A stretch of DNA of 64,000 nt from Corynebacterium massiliense DSM 45435 (GCF_028609805.1 NZ_CP063189.1:868001-932000), one strand, 5' to 3'; shown: positions 36,472 to 46,112, numbered from the stretch's first letter. Notes: generated by a model from the sequence alone, not told the origin. A program made the numbers and translations.

Positions 36472-38343
36472 TCAATCGCCGGTTTTCGGGAGGTTGACGC
36501 CGGCGATGTCGCGGATGGCGGTGGCGAAGGCATCGTCAAGCAGGTGCGTGTGTTCGAAGCTGAGGTCCGGCTCCTCGGCGGCGCGCACGCCCGTGACCAG
36601 CACATGCTGGTCCGGGGTAAGCGGCTGGGTGAGCAGCGGGACGGTGGCGCGGGCCCAGCCCAGGGACGTGTTCGGCTGCAGGGAGCTAGTAGAGGCCGCT
36701 CGCTCGCCGGCCAGGTCCACCAGCAGGGACGTGGCTTTCCCGTTGCGCACCCGGGCGTGGGTGTCTTCTGAGTCCTCCGAGTAGTGGTTGTGCGCTGGGT
36801 CGAAATTCTCCGCGATGGCGAAACCACCCTCCACGGCAGTGACGGCGAGATCGGTATCGACCACGTGGACGCGCACGTGAGCGTCGCCCTCGCCACGCAT
36901 AAAGGTGGTGACCCGGATGTCCTCGCCGAAGGCCTCCCACTTTGACCAGGCAATAGTGTCATCGGGGTCAGTCAGGCCACTATCGGTGACCAGACGGCGG
37001 GTCTCGCGGCGCATGGTCATCACGTCCACGAAGGCGAGCTCAGACTCGGCGGTGAGGTAGGACGCAATGTCGTCCGGCTCCAGCGCGAGCGGGAACGCGG
37101 ACGAGTAGGCGAGCTTGCCGTATTTGGCCACTGCCTGGCGGACGAACCACGCGCCGTTGCCGCCGGCGTTGAGCATCTGGGACTGGTTGTCCGTGCGGTT
37201 GACCACCACCTGCGCGTGAGGTTGGGCGCTCACCAGCGGCGTGCTGCCCGCATCCGGATTTTCCTCTGCGGTCCAGAACGGGTGATCCTCCGGGAGCGCT
37301 AGGGGCAGCAGTGCCTTCAGCGCCCAGTAGGGCGAGCCGGGCGAATTGTACGTCTCGCTCATGAGCAGGTTGGGATAAGCCCAACCGATAGACAGCACCC
37401 CGTCCGGGGTGTAGATGTCCTGCTTGGCGAACCACCGCAGGTGCTTCGCCCACAGAGCGCGGATTTCTGCCCACGGCAGCGCCTCCACGTCGGCGAAGGC
37501 CAGCGCGCCGAAGAAGGCTGCGCCGCCGGAGCGGTAGGTCAGCGACCGGCCGTAGGCGATGACGCGCCCGGTGGCATCGAAACGCGCGGCCCAGTCAGAG
37601 GCAAAGGCGCGGGCGCGACCCACGGCGGTGTGGGCACGCTCCGGATCCTTATCCCCGCGCAGCCGTGCGTAGATGAGCGAGTAGAAGTGGAACGCGAACG
37701 CAACGTAGAAGTCAGTGTTTTGCAGCGCGCCGTCGCGGTACCAGCCATCGCCCAAGTAGTAGCCATTGAGGATGTTGAAGGACTCTTGGGCGGCCTTCTC
37801 GTTGAAGGGCGCGCCCACCTTCTCCAGACCGGCGTCGACCATGATGCGGAAGAACCACCAGTTGTTCGGGTTGGTGTCGGTCTGATTGATCTGGCTGAGC
37901 CAGCGGACGACGTTGTCCTTTTCTTGCTGGGAAAGCGGCTCATAGATGTGCTCCGGGGCAATGGCCAGCGCGAAGCCGATGGCGGCCATCTCTACCAAGC
38001 GTTGGTCAGCCGAGGCGTCGGTGCCCGGCGGTGCGCCGACCACACCCCAGTACTCCGGGGAATTGGGGTCCGTGCCGGCCACGAGCCCGCGGCGCACGAG
38101 ATCCCAGTGTGCAAACTCGCCACCGCCGGCGGCGAGAGCCGCGATCCCCCACAGCGGCCGGGAGAAGGACTCGAGTCCCTCTGCGGCGGCATCGAAACCC
38201 GCGGCGGTGGGGCCAAACTTCGGCCGGCCAGGGGAAGCCTCGAAGTGGGGGACGAGTGGCTCAAAAAGCTCGCGCGCGAACTGTTGGAAGTCCGCGCGCG
38301 TTTTCAGTGGGTTGGTGGTTTCAGAAGCGTTTGGGGAAGTCAC
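36472..38343 (-). CDS. DUF2264 domain-containing protein
   Basis: A 623-residue protein of the DUF2264 family, which adopts an alpha/alpha-barrel-like layout seen in glycoside-active enzymes; the activity is uncertain. Seen: FSRPLWGIAALAAGGGEFAH, NPNNWWFFRIMVDAGLE (residues 158-174), DGWYRDGALQNTDFYVAFAF near residue 200, and SIGWAYPNLLMSETYNSPGS near residue 320, all typical of the family. The C-terminal 200 residues are beta-rich. No signal peptide, so cytoplasmic. The start is GTG 38343, preceded at 7 nt by TACACT (38356-38351) and without a ribosome site: a leaderless GTG. Confidence 0.85.
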   Translation of the reverse strand: MTSPNASETTNPLKTRADFQQFARELFEPLVPHFEASPGRPKFGPTAAGFDAAAEGLESFSRPLWGIAALAAGGGEFAHWDLVRRGLVAGTDPNSPEYWGVVGAPPGTDASADQRLVEMAAIGFALAIAPEHIYEPLSQQEKDNVVRWLSQINQTDTNPNNWWFFRIMVDAGLEKVGAPFNEKAAQESFNILNGYYLGDGWYRDGALQNTDFYVAFAFHFYSLIYARLRGDKDPERAHTAVGRARAFASDWAARFDATGRVIAYGRSLTYRSGGAAFFGALAFADVEALPWAEIRALWAKHLRWFAKQDIYTPDGVLSIGWAYPNLLMSETYNSPGSPYWALKALLPLALPEDHPFWTAEENPDAGSTPLVSAQPHAQVVVNRTDNQSQMLNAGGNGAWFVRQAVAKYGKLAYSSAFPLALEPDDIASYLTAESELAFVDVMTMRRETRRLVTDSGLTDPDDTIAWSKWEAFGEDIRVTTFMRGEGDAHVRVHVVDTDLAVTAVEGGFAIAENFDPAHNHYSEDSEDTHARVRNGKATSLLVDLAGERAASTSSLQPNTSLGWARATVPLLTQPLTPDQHVLVTGVRAAEEPDLSFEHTHLLDDAFATAIRDIAGVNLPKTGD

Positions 38344-38350
38344 CTACGCG

Positions 38351-38356
38351 AGTGTA
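38351..38356 (-). promoter_or_regulatory. -10 box of the leaderless DUF2264 gene
   Basis: TACACT on the minus strand, 7 nt, then GTG 38343. It lies just downstream of the yceI stop. Confidence 0.5.
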
Positions 38357-38374
38357 ACCACGACAAAGCGGGCT

Positions 38375-38910
38375 TTACGCCTTAACGGCAGAGCCCTCGA
38401 TTTCGAGAGTGATGTCCTTCGACAGCAGCACGCCGCCGGAGTTCATCGGGGCGTTGAAGTCGATACCGAATTCGGTGCGGTCGATCTTGGTGGTGGCCTC
38501 GAAGCCCAGGCGGGTCTCGCCGGACGGTGCCTCCTCCGGGCCAAAGGTCTCGACGGTGAAGGTGACCGGCTTGGTTACACCCTTGATGGTCAGATCGCCT
38601 GCGACGGTGCCGTTGCCGTGCTCGTCGACGTCGAAGCCGGTGGAGGTAAACGTTGCCTCCGGGTGGTTGGCGGTGTCAAAGAAGCGTCGGAGGCCAGGTG
38701 CTTGTCGCGGTCGGCGTTGCGGGTGTCCACGGAATCGATCTTCACGGTGGCGGTGGCCGTGGATGCAGCCGGGTTCTCACCATCGATGGTGATCTCGGAG
38801 GACCACTCGTTGAAGGTGCCGCGGACCTTGGTCACCATGGCGTGGCGCACCACGAAGCTCAGGGTGGAGTGGACCGGGTCGACGTTCCAGGTGCCGGACA
38901 GGTTGCTCAT
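38375..38910 (-). pseudogene. YceI-family protein, frameshifted near 38684
   Basis: YceI proteins bind lipid-like (isoprenoid) molecules in a beta barrel. The frame from ATG 38910 (AAAGGAG 6 nt upstream) encodes SGTWNVDPVHSTLSFVVRHA and continues to DKHLASDA at about residue 76. There one base is missing: GACGC-TTCTTTGACACC would read DAFFDTANHPEATFTS if a base followed GC. The second frame then carries the rest (GDLTIKGVTKPVTFTVE, RLGFEATTKIDRTEFGIDFN) to TAA at 38377-38375. Apart from this base the gene is intact, so a recent mutation or a sequencing error is equally possible. No signal peptide is present. Confidence 0.82.
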
Positions 38911-38963
38911 GACTTCTCCTTTGAAGATGGATTGCTTAGGGAGTGTTCTAGGCCGCGTCATGC

Positions 38964-38985
38964 GGTGTAGGGTTCACTCTACACC
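38964..38985. promoter_or_regulatory. 22-bp inverted repeat upstream of yceI
   Basis: GGTGTAG-N8-CTACACC, with one more mismatched inner pair. It lies about 55 bp upstream of the yceI start and is likely an operator; the minus strand contains TACACC/TACACG-like sequences that may overlap the promoter. The regulator is unknown. Confidence 0.45.
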
Positions 38986-39095
38986 GGAAAGGTGACATCT
39001 CAACTATATGGGCGGATCTATCTCATCTGCCGCGGTAGGAGGGTGATTTCGCACCGGTAAGGTGGTTTCTGGGGTCGCTGGGAGGCGTCAGTGGA

Positions 39096-39230
39096 GTGTC
39101 CGTAAACAATCCGGACCTGCCGCCGAAGAAGACGATCAGTGCAGTGGCTGCAGAAGCGGGAAACATTCTCGGCGAAGTGCTCCGCGCGAATTCAGTACAG
39201 AAAAGCAAAGGGCGCCCACCGCGAGCATAA
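39096..39230 (+). CDS. Possible small protein of 44 residues
   Basis: From GTG 39096 a 44-codon frame encodes VSVNNPDLPPKKTISAVAAE and then AGNILGEVLRANSVQKSKGR, ending in PPRA. GGAGG at 39081-39085 lies 10 nt upstream. The amino-acid pattern (a helix followed by a basic tail) and third-position G/C are moderately coding-like. No family is recognised. It could also be a decayed remnant. The rest of the 360-bp stretch between yceI and the tRNA gene shows only the inverted repeat and the tRNA terminator. Confidence 0.35.
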   Translation: MSVNNPDLPPKKTISAVAAEAGNILGEVLRANSVQKSKGRPPRA

Positions 39231-39252
39231 CGCTGGTGAGCGCCGATAAGAT

Positions 39253-39268
39253 CAAGGCTATCGCCTTG
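39253..39268 (-). terminator. Terminator downstream of tRNA-Arg
   Basis: CAAGGC-TATC-GCCTTG hairpin, 6 nt after the tRNA 3' end, followed on the minus strand by ATCTTAT, a weak T-run. Confidence 0.6.
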
Positions 39269-39273
39269 AGATT

Positions 39274-39350
39274 TGGTGTCCCCGACAGGACTCGAACCTG
39301 CGACCTTCGGTACCGGAAACCGATGCTCTAATCCACTGAGCTACGGAGAC
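39274..39350 (-). tRNA. tRNA-Arg (anticodon CCG)
   Basis: On the minus strand the acceptor stem GTCTCCG pairs with CGGGGAC, the D-arm is GCTC...GAGC, the anticodon stem TCGGT/ACCGA encloses the loop TTCCGGT (anticodon CCG, codon CGG), and the T-arm is GCAGG-TTCGAGT-CCTGT. The discriminator base is A and CCA is encoded. Confidence 0.96.
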
Positions 39351-39453
39351 ATCTCGTTGCCGCGCATGACGTGTGCGCGAACAACGCCGTAATTCTAACC
39401 CATGGGCCGGCGCGGAGTTAAATCAGTGCCGGCCGTGTGGGGGAGGAGGCTCG

Positions 39454-41130
39454 TTAGCCGAAGAAACCGGGCGCATCGGTGGCGTCGGTGTGGCCGGTGC
39501 GCAGGTATTCATCGACAATCTTGCCCACTTCCTCATTGCCAAAGCCGACGTGGCCGTGGCCCGGTCCGTGCACGGTGACCAGGTGCGCGCCCATCATCTG
39601 CTGTAAGTCACCGTGGTACTTGTACGGCGTCTGCGGGTCATCGGTGCCGCTGATCTGCAGCGGGCGGGTCGCCAGCTTGTTGCCGTTGACCTGGATCGGG
39701 GCGGTGGTAGCCGGGCGGTCGTAGCAGTTCACGCCGGACTCCCACATGGCCGGCGCGGCGGTGAAGGGATCCTCGAGCACGTAGCCGGACCAGAGGTACT
39801 TCGGCAGCGCCAGTGGGTTGGCGGGCACCGCATTTTCGTTACACACGAGCAGGTTCTGCATGAACTGCATGCGCCCGGTGTCTTCCGCGTACTTTTCCAG
39901 CTCCTCTTCCGGAAGGTCAGCCATCTGTTCGTCCGGGTTGGGCAGCGGCTCAATGCCCGCGACGTGCTTGGCGTAAGCGTCCCACTGCTCCGGCCGGGGG
40001 ATAACGCCCTGGGCTGCCTGGAGGGTAAACGAGTTGGCTTGGCTGGCATCGGGGTTCAGCGCCTTGTGACCCAAGTAGTCGGCCTGCACACGCAGCTCAC
40101 CAGAGCCGGAGATGAGATCCGCGCCCGGCTGACCGGCGAACTCGAGCCCCGGGGGAAGGTCACCAATCTGTGCGTTTGGCGGCAGCACGGTCGGGGTGAT
40201 CCCCGCCTCGGAGGCGACCTTCTGGCTCCACTTCTCGTAGACAGCCAGCGGGGTGGTGCCCAGGTGGTATTCCTCGTCGCGGTCGGCCATGAACTGGAAC
40301 ATGTCGTGCAGCGCGTTCCGGAAGCCCTCCTCCTGGGCCGTAATCACGCCGTTCCAGGCCAGGTTGGGGCTCATCGCGGAATCCAGCACCACCTTGTCGG
40401 TGTGCTCGGGGAAGAGGGTGGCGTACACCGAGCCGAGGTAGGTGCCGTAGCTCAGGCCCAGAATGGAGATGCGGTCCTCGCCCAGCGCGCGGCGGACCAT
40501 GTCCCAATCGTGGGCGGTGTTTTCCGTGGTCAGCGACGCGGTGTAGCCGGGCGTGGAGTGCTCGCAGTTATCGCGTACGAACGACCCTGGGCGCAGCTCG
40601 GCGTCCAGCAGGTTGGCGTTGTCGTTCTCGGTGCATTCGACCGGAGTGGAGCCGGACAGGCCACGCGGCTGGACCGCGACGCGGTCGTACTCGTTGACGA
40701 TCGACTCGGGCAGATCCACCGCCGAGTTACCGAAGTAGCTGTAGGCCTCAATACCCGGCCCGCCCGGGTTGCCAAAGATGGTGCCGCGCTTAGCCTCCGG
40801 ATTTGCGGCCGGGACGTGGACAAAACCGACCGAGATGGAGCCCTTCTCCGGCGAGTCGTAGTAGGTGGGCACCTCAATGCGGCCGCAGCGGGCGTTCGGC
40901 AGATCGACCTGCTCCGGGCACTCCTCCCAAGTGATCTCCGGGGCGTCCTGGTCGTCTTCCGCCAGGGCACGGCCAATCGCGCCCTGGTCTGCGTCGGCAG
41001 CGCGCTCGGCGTCCTCGGCAGCGATGCCGGCGTCGGCAGCAAAGGCGGTGGCGGTCAGAGGGGACAAAGAAACCGCCGCGGCCGCAAGAAGTGCGGCGCA
41101 GCGGCGGTGAAGGCGTGAATTAGTGGCCAC
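39454..41130 (-). CDS. Exported alpha/beta hydrolase, S33 tripeptidyl-aminopeptidase type (TAP-like C-terminus)
   Basis: A 558-residue protein with a signal peptide (basic HRRCAALLAAAAVSLSPLTA, cleavage near TAFAADA). Seen: the oxyanion region FGNPGGPG near residue 118, the nucleophile elbow ILGLSYGTYLGS (serine near residue 225), the TAP-like C-terminal domain with the catalytic Asp in ISGTDDPQTPYK near residue 497, and His in GPGHGHVGFG near residue 525. Cysteine pairs (EECPEQ/NARCGR, NENA-region and SGVNCYD) fit an extracytoplasmic protein. The family removes tripeptides or short peptides from protein N-termini. GTG 41130 has AAGGA 9 nt upstream. Confidence 0.9.
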   Translation of the reverse strand: MATNSRLHRRCAALLAAAAVSLSPLTATAFAADAGIAAEDAERAADADQGAIGRALAEDDQDAPEITWEECPEQVDLPNARCGRIEVPTYYDSPEKGSISVGFVHVPAANPEAKRGTIFGNPGGPGIEAYSYFGNSAVDLPESIVNEYDRVAVQPRGLSGSTPVECTENDNANLLDAELRPGSFVRDNCEHSTPGYTASLTTENTAHDWDMVRRALGEDRISILGLSYGTYLGSVYATLFPEHTDKVVLDSAMSPNLAWNGVITAQEEGFRNALHDMFQFMADRDEEYHLGTTPLAVYEKWSQKVASEAGITPTVLPPNAQIGDLPPGLEFAGQPGADLISGSGELRVQADYLGHKALNPDASQANSFTLQAAQGVIPRPEQWDAYAKHVAGIEPLPNPDEQMADLPEEELEKYAEDTGRMQFMQNLLVCNENAVPANPLALPKYLWSGYVLEDPFTAAPAMWESGVNCYDRPATTAPIQVNGNKLATRPLQISGTDDPQTPYKYHGDLQQMMGAHLVTVHGPGHGHVGFGNEEVGKIVDEYLRTGHTDATDAPGFFG

Positions 41131-41241
41131 GAATCATATCCTTATGAAGTGTTTTTACGGATTTACAGCCACACCTTACAACTTCCGTAAGTCACTGGCA
41201 GAGATATGAATGCGTGGGCGTGTGCGAGCGCACTGGGGTGT

Positions 41242-41937
41242 TTAGCCCTGCTTGACGATGACCACGATGAGATCCCGCGGACCGTGCACCCCTTCGACGC
41301 GCTCGAGCTCGATATCTGAGGTGGCCGAAGGGCCCGAGAACAGTGTGGTGGGGCGCTCCGGATCCAGCCGCGAGATCATCTCCGGGACGGTGTAGACGAT
41401 GTCCTCATCCCGCACGATGCACACGTGGCGGTCGGGCACGAGCGCCACAGCGCGGCGGCCGTTGGACTCGCTGGACTCCAGGGCGATGGTGCCGGTCAGC
41501 GCGCAGGAGACTTTCGACTCGGTGACCACGGCGTCGATGTCGCCGAGGTCGCGGGGATCACTGGCGGGGTCATCGGCACGCGCGGAGCCCGCAAAAGAGG
41601 TCAGGACGTCTTCGCCCAGGCCCGGCGCGTGCACGATGTCGGTGCACTCACGGTCTTTAAGCACGTCCGCGACGGTCTGCGCGAGCCCGTCGGCGTCGGT
41701 GACGTGGACCTCGGCGTGGTAGTCCTCCAGGCGGTCAACCAGCACGTCGCGTACCTCGTCGGCGGGAAGCGAACTGGTCTGCTGGTAGTCGCGGGGGATT
41801 TCCACGTCCTTCGGCAGCTTGGCCATCTTTTGCGCGCGCTTGATGCGCTGCAAGATTTCCTTCTTGGCTGCCCGGGAATCAGCGGCGGTGCGGGCCCCGC
41901 CGCGAGAGGTGCTGCGGGAGGCGGTGTGTGCGCTCAT
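41242..41937 (-). CDS. lutC: Lactate utilization protein C (LUD domain)
   Basis: A 231-residue LutC/YkgG (LUD) family protein, part of the LutABC complex that oxidises L-lactate to pyruvate. Seen: VDRLEDYHAEVHVTDA near residue 68, the LUD motif DIDAVVTESKVSCALTGTIA near residue 132, GRRAVALVPDRHVCIVRDED and the C-terminal SATSDIELERVEGVHGPRDL, the family's end signature. Its ATG immediately follows the lutB stop (no gap). Confidence 0.93.
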   Translation of the reverse strand: MSAHTASRSTSRGGARTAADSRAAKKEILQRIKRAQKMAKLPKDVEIPRDYQQTSSLPADEVRDVLVDRLEDYHAEVHVTDADGLAQTVADVLKDRECTDIVHAPGLGEDVLTSFAGSARADDPASDPRDLGDIDAVVTESKVSCALTGTIALESSESNGRRAVALVPDRHVCIVRDEDIVYTVPEMISRLDPERPTTLFSGPSATSDIELERVEGVHGPRDLIVVIVKQG

Positions 41938-43575
41938 TTAGTTGTCCTCCTCAGAATCGTTCGTGGATTCGCCGGGCTTGCGGGATTCGCCTGCGCCCGG
42001 GGTCGAGGCCTGGCCGGCGGTGGCATCCGGTTCGGCATCGCCCAGCTTCGCGTCGCCGGCCTTCTTCTGCACCGGGACGCCGTTCTCCCGCGCCTCGGCC
42101 AGCAGGTTCTTCGCCTCGTTGGACTCGAACCACTGGCGGAAGGTCTGCTTCGGCGGCACCGCGGTATCGCGGCCCTCTGACCAGCCGGACATGAACAGTG
42201 GCAGCGACTCGATGGTCTGGTTGAATCCGCCCAGGATGCGGCCCATGAACACCACGCGCATGAGCTGGTTCCACAGGGTGGAGTTGCCCATGGCCACCCG
42301 CATGAGCCCCATGAGCTTCGACTCCACCGGCGGGGTGGCGTGGGTGACCTTTTGGTAGCGGTTTTCCAAGATCACGTCGGACAGCGGGATTTTGACGGGG
42401 CAGACCTCGTCGCAGCGCCCGCACAGCGAGCAGGCATACGGCAGCGAGGCGGACGGATCCTTATGATCCTTCATGCCGGTGAGCTGCGGGGTCAGCGAGA
42501 TGCCGATGGGGCCCGGGTAGGTCGAGCCGTAGGCGTGGCCGCCGGCGCGCTCGTAGACCGGGCAGACGTTCAGGCAGGCCGAACAGCGGATGCATTTCAG
42601 CGCCTGGTGGCCGATCTCGCTGGACATAGCGGCGGTGCGGCCGTTATCCAGAAGCACGATGTGGAAGTTCTGCGGGCCGTCGCCTTCGGTCACCCCGGTC
42701 CACATGGAGGTGTACGGGTTCATGCGCTCGGCGGTGGACGAGCGCGGCAGAAGCTGCAGGAAGACCTCTAAGTCCTGGTAGGTGGGCACGAGCTTTTCGA
42801 TGCCCATCAGGGTGATAAGCGTCTCCGGCATCGTGACGCACATGCGCCCGTTGCCCTCGGACTCGACGATGTTGACCACGCCGTTTTCAGCCACGCCGAA
42901 GTTGGCGCCCGAGATGGCGACCTTCGCCTTCATGAACTGCTGGCGCAAAAACTTCCGGGACGCCTCGGCAAGCTCCGGCGGGTCCGCCTCCAGCGAGTCG
43001 TCGGTGTCCGGCATCTTGTCCACGAAGATGTCGCGGATCTCGGCGCGGTTGCGGTGGATGGCCGGCACCAGGATGTGCGACGGCTTGTCCTCGCCGAGCT
43101 GGACGATAAGCTCCGCCAGGTCAGTCTCCTGGGCGTGGATACCGGCACTTTCCAGGTGTTCGTTGAGGCCGGTTTCCTGGGTGGCCATCGACTTCACCTT
43201 GACCACGTCGGTCTCACCGGTTTCGCGGACAAGATCGGTGATAATCTCGTTGGCTTCCTTGGCGTCGCGGGCCCAGTGGACCACGCCGCCGCGGGCGGTG
43301 ACCGCCTCCTCGAACTGCTCCAAAAGCTCCGGCATGTTGGCCATGACGGACTCCTTGAGCGCCGAGCCGGCGGCGCGCAGCTCTTCCCAGTCGCCCATCT
43401 CGCTGACCACGTTCTGGCGCTTGGCGCGGATGCTGGTGGTGGCGTGCTGCAGGTTGCGGCGCTGGGTGGCCTTGTTGAGGTCAACGTGGGCGTTTTCTAC
43501 GAAGCCGCGCTCGCCGCGCAGGTTGCCGTAGCCCTCCGGCGCGCGGGGCGGGGTGGTGTCGGAGAAGACAGCCAT
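41938..43575 (-). CDS. lutB: Lactate utilization iron-sulfur protein B
   Basis: A 545-residue LutB/YkgF protein: an N-terminal LUD domain (about residues 60-300; WARDAKEANEIITDL, GANFGVAENGVVNIVESEGN) and a C-terminal ferredoxin-like part with two 4Fe-4S clusters (CIRCSACLNVCPVY near residue 337 and CSLCGRCDEVCPVKIP near residue 389). Electrons from lactate oxidation pass through these clusters. The C-terminal 40 residues are a disordered Gly/Pro/Glu-rich tail. The start codon shares one base with the lutA stop (TAATG), so the genes are translationally coupled. Confidence 0.95.
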   Translation of the reverse strand: MAVFSDTTPPRAPEGYGNLRGERGFVENAHVDLNKATQRRNLQHATTSIRAKRQNVVSEMGDWEELRAAGSALKESVMANMPELLEQFEEAVTARGGVVHWARDAKEANEIITDLVRETGETDVVKVKSMATQETGLNEHLESAGIHAQETDLAELIVQLGEDKPSHILVPAIHRNRAEIRDIFVDKMPDTDDSLEADPPELAEASRKFLRQQFMKAKVAISGANFGVAENGVVNIVESEGNGRMCVTMPETLITLMGIEKLVPTYQDLEVFLQLLPRSSTAERMNPYTSMWTGVTEGDGPQNFHIVLLDNGRTAAMSSEIGHQALKCIRCSACLNVCPVYERAGGHAYGSTYPGPIGISLTPQLTGMKDHKDPSASLPYACSLCGRCDEVCPVKIPLSDVILENRYQKVTHATPPVESKLMGLMRVAMGNSTLWNQLMRVVFMGRILGGFNQTIESLPLFMSGWSEGRDTAVPPKQTFRQWFESNEAKNLLAEARENGVPVQKKAGDAKLGDAEPDATAGQASTPGAGESRKPGESTNDSEEDN

Positions 43576-44360
43576 TACAGCATGACCTCCTTGGAGTAGG
43601 CGGCGGAATCGGGCGTCCACGGGTGCTCGCGGGTGGAGGCGAGGATCTCCGCCATGTGGACCGCGCGGATACCGGTGCGCTGGCGGTGTAGTGTGCCCGC
43701 GATGTTCATCAGGCACGACGAGTCGCCGGCGGTGACGTACTCGGCCTCGGTGTCCTTAATGTGGCGGGTCTTGTCGGAGACCATCGCCTGGGAGACCTCC
43801 GGGTTCTTGATGGCAAAGGTGCCGCCGAAGCCGCAGCACTCCTCGGAGTTGGCCAGCGGGACCAGCTCGATGCCGTCGACATTCTTCAGCAGGTCATAAG
43901 GCCGCGCGCCGAGTTTGAGGAAGCGCAGGCCGTGGCAGGACGAGTGGTAGGTCACCCGGTGCGGGAAGAACGCGCCGAGCTCCGTCGTCTGTGCCACGTC
44001 GATGAGGAACTCCGGCAGGTCGTAGGTCTTGTCCGCCGCGCGCCGGGCGCCGTCCTTGTCGGCGGCGGAGCCGAATCGGTCCGCAATGCGCTCGTGGTGC
44101 TCGCGCACCGCGCCCACGCACGAGCCGGACGCGGAGACCACGTAGTCAATGGACGGGTCGGCAAACGCATCCGTGTACGTGCGGATCAGCGGCAGGGCCT
44201 GTTCTTGGTAGCCGGTGTTGATGTGCATCTGGCCGCAGCAGGTCTGCTCTTCGGGGAAGACGACCTCGTAGCCGAGCCGGGCGAGGATGAGGGCCGTTGC
44301 CTTGTGGGCATCCGGGAAAAGTCCGTCGCCGATGCACGTGGAAAACAGTGCGACACGCAT
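43575..44360 (-). CDS. lutA: Lactate utilization protein A (CCG-domain Fe-S oxidoreductase subunit)
   Basis: A 261-residue LutA/YkgE protein with two cysteine-rich CCG domains: FPEEQTCCGQMHINTGYQ near residue 38 and NSEECCGFGGTFAIKNPEVS near residue 168, plus the lone cysteines in SASGSCVGAV and YHSSCHGLR that complete the cluster-binding sets. It forms the lactate-oxidising complex with LutB and LutC. AAGGAG lies 6 nt upstream of the ATG. It is 51 bp downstream of the lactate permease and almost certainly in its operon. Confidence 0.95.
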   Translation of the reverse strand: MRVALFSTCIGDGLFPDAHKATALILARLGYEVVFPEEQTCCGQMHINTGYQEQALPLIRTYTDAFADPSIDYVVSASGSCVGAVREHHERIADRFGSAADKDGARRAADKTYDLPEFLIDVAQTTELGAFFPHRVTYHSSCHGLRFLKLGARPYDLLKNVDGIELVPLANSEECCGFGGTFAIKNPEVSQAMVSDKTRHIKDTEAEYVTAGDSSCLMNIAGTLHRQRTGIRAVHMAEILASTREHPWTPDSAAYSKEVML

Positions 44361-44411
44361 CGCAGCTCCTTAAAGTGTGCAGGATTTGATTGAAAAGCTT
44401 CGTGCCCAATT

Positions 44412-46067
44412 TTAGGGAACGAGAAAACCTGGTGCCCCCGAGAGGGCGAAAACGGTCAGGCACACCAGCGCAAGGAGGATAAGGGAGTAGCCGACCACGG
44501 AGGTGAAGATCTTCGATTCCTGCCCGTTCATCTGCACGGCCGTAGCGCCGATGGCCAACGACTGCGGCGAGATCATTTTGCCCACCACGCCGCCGGTAGT
44601 GTTCGCCGCGAGCATTAGGTCGGGGTTGGCGCCGATGCGGTCAGCGGCGGTGACCTGCAGATTCGCAAACAGCGCGTTGGCGGAGGTGTCGGAGCCGGTC
44701 ACGGCGGTGCCGATCCACCCCAACACGGGGGCGAACAGGGTGAAGATGCCGCCAGCAGAGGCCACGAACTCGCCGATCGCAATTGTCTGGCCGGAGTAGT
44801 TCATCACGTACGCCAGTGCCAGCACGAGCACGATGGTGAGGGCGGATAGTTTCATGCGGCTGGCGACATCGGCAAGCGCGTGCAACGGCGTGGCAGCAGG
44901 CAAGCGGTAGCGGCCGTCCCCGCGGCCGGCAATGGCCAGTACAGCCCAGACGATGAGGGCGGAAATCGCCATCAGGGAGCCCGGGTTGCCCAACACGGAC
45001 AGCGAGTACGAGGTATCCATCGGGCTGCCGGTGGGCGCGATGACGCGATCGCCGAGCCCCGGCCAGGGGAAGTGGATGGTCCAGAAGTTGAACAGGGCGG
45101 GCGCGGCGGTGGCCAGCCCGAAGACCGCGACGACGATGGCGTAGGGCACCAGCGCCATGGCGATGCGCCCGCCGGTCAGATCGGTGGCCGGTTCGGCGTC
45201 CCCGAGCCCCATCCGGGTGCGCAGCTCGCCCACGCCCTTTGGCTTCCACCAGCGCAAAAAGGCCACGGTGACGGCCAGCGAGACGATGCAGGCGATGACG
45301 TTGGTGAGCTGGTAGACGAAGAACGTGGCGGTCAGCCACTGCGTGATGGCGAAGGAGATGCCAATGACCGCGGCTGCCGGGCCGGCCTCGCGCACGCCGC
45401 GCAGCCCGTCGAGGATGAACAGGATGACAAACGGCACGAGCGCCGCGATGACAAAGACGATGACGGAGACCAGCTGGGCGATGTCGCCGACCTGCTCGGT
45501 GGTTCTGCCGCCCACCTCGCCGGCGGTGGTGATCGGAATGCCTACGGCACCGAAGGCGACCGGGGCGGTGTTGGCCACCAGGACCGTGGTAATCGCCTTG
45601 CCCGGCTTGATGCCGAGCGCCAGCAGCATCGTCGCAGTAATGGCCACGGGAGCGCCGAAGCCGGCGAGGGCTTCTAGCAGGCCACCGAAACAGAACGCGA
45701 TAAGGGCCGCCTGGATGCGCACGTCGCCCTCGCCGAGAAGATCGAAGGTCTTGCGCAGGTCCTCAAACCGGCCGGAGGCGACCGTGATCTCGTAGAACCA
45801 GATGGCCATCACGATCACCCAGACGATGGGGAAGAGGCCGAACAGCGCGCCGCGCCCGGCGGCGGACAGGGCCATCGACGCGGGCATCGAAAAGCCGAAG
45901 ACAGCCACCGCGAGGCTGGCTAACAGCGCCACCGCACCGGACAGGTGCGCGCTGGCTTTGAGGCCGAGCAGCATGGCGAAAAAGACGATGAGGGGCACCA
46001 GCGCGGCCAGTGCCGAGAGACCGAGGCTGCCGCCAACAGCGTCGGTGACGATCTGAAATGTATTCAC
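44412..46067 (-). CDS. lldP: L-lactate permease
   Basis: A 551-residue membrane protein of the lactate permease (LctP) family with about 13 hydrophobic segments. Family landmarks: [20 protein letters not shown] near residue 85, [20 protein letters not shown] near residue 125, [17 protein letters not shown] near residue 160, [18 protein letters not shown] near residue 455 and [16 protein letters not shown] near residue 495. GTG 46067 ([13 protein letters not shown]) is preferred; ATG 46088 would add 7 residues and overlap the lysA promoter. It imports lactate for LutABC. The 58-bp gap to lysA contains both promoters. Confidence 0.92.
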   Translation of the reverse strand: MNTFQIVTDAVGGSLGLSALAALVPLIVFFAMLLGLKASAHLSGAVALLASLAVAVFGFSMPASMALSAAGRGALFGLFPIVWVIVMAIWFYEITVASGRFEDLRKTFDLLGEGDVRIQAALIAFCFGGLLEALAGFGAPVAITATMLLALGIKPGKAITTVLVANTAPVAFGAVGIPITTAGEVGGRTTEQVGDIAQLVSVIVFVIAALVPFVILFILDGLRGVREAGPAAAVIGISFAITQWLTATFFVYQLTNVIACIVSLAVTVAFLRWWKPKGVGELRTRMGLGDAEPATDLTGGRIAMALVPYAIVVAVFGLATAAPALFNFWTIHFPWPGLGDRVIAPTGSPMDTSYSLSVLGNPGSLMAISALIVWAVLAIAGRGDGRYRLPAATPLHALADVASRMKLSALTIVLVLALAYVMNYSGQTIAIGEFVASAGGIFTLFAPVLGWIGTAVTGSDTSANALFANLQVTAADRIGANPDLMLAANTTGGVVGKMISPQSLAIGATAVQMNGQESKIFTSVVGYSLILLALVCLTVFALSGAPGFLVP

Positions 46068-46112
46068 GGTCTTTAACTTAATTCTCATGGCAGCGCGGCA
46101 AATCGGTTTCGA

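Noticed and set aside
39062..39331. An 89-codon plus-strand frame running into the tRNA-Arg region.
   Set aside because: Its C-terminal part is an antisense reading of the tRNA gene (PDRTRTCDLRYRKP is a familiar tRNA-derived artefact).
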